Origin: Brachyhypopomus gauderio | Lineage: Eukaryota > Chordata > Actinopteri > Gymnotiformes > Hypopomidae | Direction of reading: 5' to 3' | DNA length: 64,000 nt | Assembly: GCF_052324685.1 (NCBI RefSeq) | Contig: NC_135221.1 | Coordinates: 7,299,375-7,363,374, forward strand | Part shown: in pieces, positions 59,831-64,000 of the stretch | Layout: the number at the start of each line of letters is the position of its first letter | Numbering within the stretch: position 1 is the stretch's first letter | The notes under the pieces: model-generated | Seen by the model: only the letters and a program-made list of their open reading frames with translations | Told to the model about the DNA's origin: nothing | Databases searched by the model: none | Translations under genes and position numbers: made by a program

Positions 59831-61270
59831 TCCAGATCCGTCATTCATGCAAACAGCAGATGAGAAGCAAGGTTGTATGACTTCTGTATTGTTACAACCA
59901 CATGGGGTTGTACTGCATACTGTGCCTCCTTGTCTCGCCCCACCGTCTGCTGAGGAAGCAGTGAACGCATCACGTGATGTAGATCACACGTGACAGCGGC
60001 AGCTGGTTGAGATATCACACTTTTTATTAAGAATGCCGAATATTACAGTTAAAAGACGTACAGTTCTTAACAACACGACATAATCAAATCAGGACCATTG
60101 CCAGGGCATTATTCAACACAGGCACCTGAACTGGTAGGAGCATGCAAAATGGCACAAGGCAAGATGATCACACATCACAAATTAATTGCTGAACTTCTCA
60201 ATGCTCCTCCTCCCAAAACAAATAACAGTGTGTAAATGTGAAGTGCAAACTAACAACAAGTATTTGATTTCTCTAGGAAATGATCGTGCAGACGTGGCAG
60301 CTAACAAAACATCATGTGTATTCAGTGTACTGACAAGGATTCTCCCACAGCAGACCAGAAAGGGTTCTCTGCATGAAATATTGACACATATCAATAAGGG
60401 GAAATGATCGGATTATCGGTATGAATGTGCATGAAGTGTATCATGTATGTATGGTGGATAACATGTATGACGGTTCACAAATCACCACAACCAAAAATAT
60501 TTTTTCAAGAACTTCCAACAGGCAGCAGGAGAGGAACCACTGCTCACAAGTCATGATAACGGTACAAGTTCCCAAAACAACAGTAGATGCTCTGAAGGAC
60601 ACAGATGATGATGATGATGAAGACGCTAGATATGTACAAGTAGGCTTTACCATGATCACACATACTCCCACTGGTATTCACAGAGCAGTCTTACATTGCC
60701 AGGTAATGTTACCTGCGCATCAGCTATACTTCAAAACAAACTTTGGCCTTGTTGCATCTGTCAAGCTCTCTCTCGGAGATGGAGAACATACTGACGTTGG
60801 AGAATGTTACAGGTACGCATGAACCTCCTCCAGGCATACAAAATCTGTTTGCTCAGAAACAGGACACTCCTCAAGGATGTAGCTGCAGGAACACAGAACG
60901 TCTATCACAACTTAGGGAAATTAGACATACCACAGTGTCGAGGTGACGCGTGCCTATGCTCACACAATCCAAAGGGCACAACTGTAGGAGTTTCACAGTG
61001 CTTAACTATTATGATTCTAGGCAATGTCACAACCAAATGCTTAGTCATACACAACAATAGGACAATTGTTTTTCCAGGTTATGTGTCTCTAGAGACTTTG
61101 GCAAGTTACATGTGGGCATGCAGACGGCATGCATACCACCATCTTCCAAAGAAATGGTAAGGATGAAGTTATTCGGCAGACTGGAGGAGAAAGGAGGCCT
61201 TGGCAGTGGAGGGGTGATGGGGTGATACCTCACCTCGTGTGGGCCACCAATGAGACCTGACATACATAAT

Positions 61271-63464
61271 TCATGTCATGGAAGATGCTGCCGAACAGCT
61301 TTGTTGTCATGTTTCTGTCATTCTAATTCTGTGTTTGAAATAGCTTATTACATACTCTATACTACATAGTACATACATACTCTATACTACATACCGGTCC
61401 CCTTAGTAGTATGCAGTGTAGTATCCAGAACATGACGAACCAAACTACACCACCCACTTGTTGAAGATTTGCTGCCAACATTGTTTTATTGTATTGTATA
61501 ACATTGGATCCAGTACACCACAAACATTACTCATGGTTATTACATGGTTGCATACAGGAATATTTGACTGGAGTAGTATGTCATCCTCCAGGTATCTTTC
61601 ACATACAAATAACCACCATGAATGACAAAACTACCCATCTCTCCTTTGCAAACAACAGCTTACATAACAAAGACAAGTAAACAGAATATGACATGGAGAA
61701 ATACAAGCTTAAAAGAAAGAATTAGGTAGGGCAGAGATAAGACAAGGATACATTTCAGAGTGACTTTTCAGAGCTTCTGAAATGATTCATAACCAATGCC
61801 AAGTTAGCCATGTTGTTACTTGACAACTTTTAAAAATATATATTATTGTTTTTTTTTTTATGCTAAGAAGATAAAGATTACAGTAACACTCCATAGCGCA
61901 TTTGTCACTTTACCGTGATGTTGCAGTTGTCATAATATTAAATCGTTTCTGATGCGAATACCATTGGTTTGCATGGTTTTATTTGAAAGTTGCTGAAAAT
62001 ATCTTTGTGAAGTGACCAGGCTGTCTAATTAGTTTGACATTTGTCCTGATATTTAAGTGTGCCTGTGCTTTCTCATAAGTAGTCTACTGTCTGTTATCAA
62101 ACAACATCTAAGTACCGAAATAAATGTGTGCTAGGTCTTACCAAATAGATATAGCTGTAGATTACATTTTCATGTCTAAACTAGTTCTGCTTGTTCGTTG
62201 GTTCACAATAGCAGTCTGCTGTGCAACTAAGTATTTCTCAGTTGGATTATATGGCAAATAGATTTAAATAAAGCAAGGGAAGTTTACCTGGAAGCCATTG
62301 TGAAAAATGCTAAAAGTAAAAAAAAAATGCTGGTTATTAACAAATGCATAAAAATGTTAAATCTATCACACAGTGAATACTGAACTGAGGTAACTGAGGT
62401 AGATACTTGACTCAAACCATTCAGTCCTAAGGAGAATGTTGAGAAAAGATATTTATGGAACACTGGTGGATTGTGCAGTTCATAGTAACTCATACAGAAA
62501 CAGATTTTATACCTGAGTCATGTTATATGACTGCTCTGTGCCATCACTTTCCTCTTCAGGTGTGTTTGAACAAATTGATTAAAAGACAAAAAGTGTAATA
62601 AAAAAAAACTAAGATCATCATAAATGATAGATAGTGAGAGTTTTGTGTGATTCCCCCTCTACCATTTAATAGTTTGTGTAACAATACTTTTGGGAAACCT
62701 ACACTGTGGAGAGAAAATTATGTAAGCAATATCATAAATGGGACTTCGGGCTGTATGGTCTGTATCCTCCCCCAATGGTGAAAACTAGTGCTTGCAGTTA
62801 GAGGCTCTTATATTGCTAACCCACTGCATTTTATTGGACACAAGACCTTTAGCCATTCTATACAACTTGTAAGGTACCAGCAAGCCTTCACCCACAAGTG
62901 CACAAATTCACTGTTGCTGATACTCAGCTATGAGATCCAGCTGAGCTGCATGCTAATGATTGAGAATGCTAACACAGTTTACAGAGCTTCACATATGGAA
63001 GAAAGTCCGACATGGTTACACACGGAATGGGCGGGATAAGAATTTGATCATGTTGTCTAACAAGTCGTGTGTGTGTGGGTGGAAGAAACCAGTTTATTTG
63101 CAGAGTTTGACCATCAAAAGGAGGACTACAAGGTTTTGCAGATGACATACTTTTAAAGAGTTACCAAAAATTGAAGTAATAACAAAATAGAATTGAGAAA
63201 TATCTTGTTTGATTCAATTATTTTGATTTTTTTGTGTGTCGTTGGCATCTTTTTTTCTCAGAGTCTGTGGGTAATCTGATTCCACAGAATCAGCCAGGAA
63301 GAGGAGAAGAGAAGAGAATCTGAAGAGAAGAACATGATCTATGTACGCACAGGTTGGTTACTCAGATTCACACACTTTTTGTCACTTTATGTTGTGGTAT
63401 ATTTAATTTCATTGGTAAGATTTGCAGATTTATGTTGAAGCTTTTATTTTCAGTGGGGCCCCTT
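61271..63464. other. Intergenic stretch, mostly unassigned
   Basis: At 61340-61430 there are repeated TACATACTCTATACTACATA and AGTAGTATGCAGTGTAGTATCC blocks, a pattern seen in fish MITE ends. The rest is AT-rich with no convincing exon. A purine-rich stretch at about 63290-63352 ending in AG/GTTGG may be a 5' UTR exon of the next gene. Confidence 0.35.
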
Positions 63465-63892
63465 ATGGCACATAAGAAACAGAGAAAAAACAGTAAGTTC
63501 TCATTAGCCCACATTAACAGGTTGTGTCCTTATGATCCTTCTTTAGGGAACCTATGCCAATAAAGATGTTCCGCATACTAGAAAAAACTATTACTGTATA
63601 TGTAACTAAACAGTATCAGAGTGTGTAATGTTATGCAATATTCCTGCAATATGTTATGCAAGTATAATTTATTCACATCATTATCATCGTCATTATTATT
63701 ATTCAGTTGCTATAGTATTAAATATTAATTCTACTACTAGTTACTAATAGTATTGCATGTAATACATATATTCTACTGTTTTCCCAGGAATATTGAAATC
63801 ATTTGTTATGGTATCTGCCTTCTTATTATTAATAACTCTAATTTTCAAGATCATAAAAATAAATCCAGGATTTGAAGGAGACAATGTAATAG
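63465..63892 (+). CDS. N-terminal exons of a probable single-pass (type II) membrane protein, partial
   Basis: Two exons join in frame: 63465-63492 (MAHKKQRKN) and 63788-63892. Both have good splice borders (TTTTCAG before the first exon, GTAAGT after it, TTCCCAG and GTGAGT around the second). The product begins with a short basic tail and then a hydrophobic segment (SFVMVSAFLLLITLIF, about residues 13-28), followed by KIIKINPGFEGDN. That layout is a signal anchor, as in Golgi glycosyltransferases and many type II proteins. The rest of the gene is beyond the window, so no family can be named. Confidence 0.45.
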
Positions 63893-63924
63893 GTGAGTAT
63901 TAAGAATGTGGCATATATAAATTC

Positions 63925-64000
63925 ATCATCATCTTCTTCTTCTTTCGGCAATTCCCATTTAGGGGTCACCACAGCAGATCAAACTCCTCCATCTGGCCCT
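63925..64000. repeat. Fish dispersed repeat fragment (CTTCTTTCGGC...AGGGGTC)
   Basis: TCTTCTTCTTTCGGCAATTC followed by CCATTTAGGGGTCACCACAGCAGATCA is a very common fish interspersed sequence. It is cut off by the window end, so I leave its family open. Confidence 0.5.

Larger units (their letters stand above)
57000..61270 (+). mobile_element. Retrovirus-like fossil, decayed
   Basis: Scattered remnants in one direction suggest an old retrovirus-like insertion. A CCHC zinc-knuckle-like stretch of gag type lies near 57510-57590. At about 60420-61160 an env-like region ends in a WAC...AY..LP.W pattern known from fish epsilon-like retroviral envelopes. No clear pol was recognised and no matching terminal repeats were found. 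It is broken by many changes and interrupted by a complete hAT (58345-59315), so it is older than that hAT. Boundaries are rough. Confidence 0.4.

Overview
The window is nuclear DNA of a bony fish, almost certainly a teleost. Genes are split by short GT-AG introns, the proteins match vertebrate families, and the spaces between them are filled with hAT, P-like and THAP-bearing DNA transposons, a LINE remnant, a retrovirus-like fossil and many simple repeats. Nothing bacterial is present. All identifications are from reading translated segments by eye; no search was run.

Layout. 1-1757 (+): the 3' exons of an endophilin-A gene (sh3gl3-like). 2963-7441 (+): nedd1, a WD40 gamma-tubulin recruitment factor, complete, with a tandemly duplicated internal exon. 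9186-12073 (-): a RING-H2 ubiquitin ligase with SUMO-interaction-like segments. 12475-21666: a transposon graveyard holding a fold-back element, a Charlie-type hAT, a P-element-like transposon inserted in the hAT's own target duplication, a second hAT, and a THAP-encoding element carrying a 21-bp minisatellite. 22400-24828 (-): sycp3 (meiotic chromosome axis). 26315-28754 (-): actr6 (actin-related protein 6 of the SRCAP complex). 29361-33632 (-): gtse1 (G2/S-phase microtubule protein) with a candidate cell-cycle promoter near 34.2-34.3 kb. 36079-47348 (-): a plasma-membrane calcium ATPase (atp2b1-like) whose non-coding 5' part probably reaches about 51.8 kb. 52.1-53.4 kb: TA/CT simple repeats, a duplicated module and a LINE fragment. 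55116-56360 (+): a four-exon Myb/SANT-like coiled-coil gene. About 57.0-61.3 kb: a decayed retrovirus-like fossil interrupted by a hAT. 63465 onward (+): the first coding exons of a probable single-pass membrane protein that leaves the window.

The genes do not form a pathway. nedd1, gtse1 and sycp3 all act in cell division or meiosis, which may be coincidence. NEDD1, SYCP3, ACTR6 and ATP2B1 lie on human 12q, so the block is probably an old syntenic segment with additions. The observations most worth checking are the shared octamer used by two different transposon superfamilies, the symmetric exon duplication in nedd1, the SIM-bearing RING protein, the PMCA gene with no room for its usual C-terminal splice exon, and the THAP-minisatellite element.
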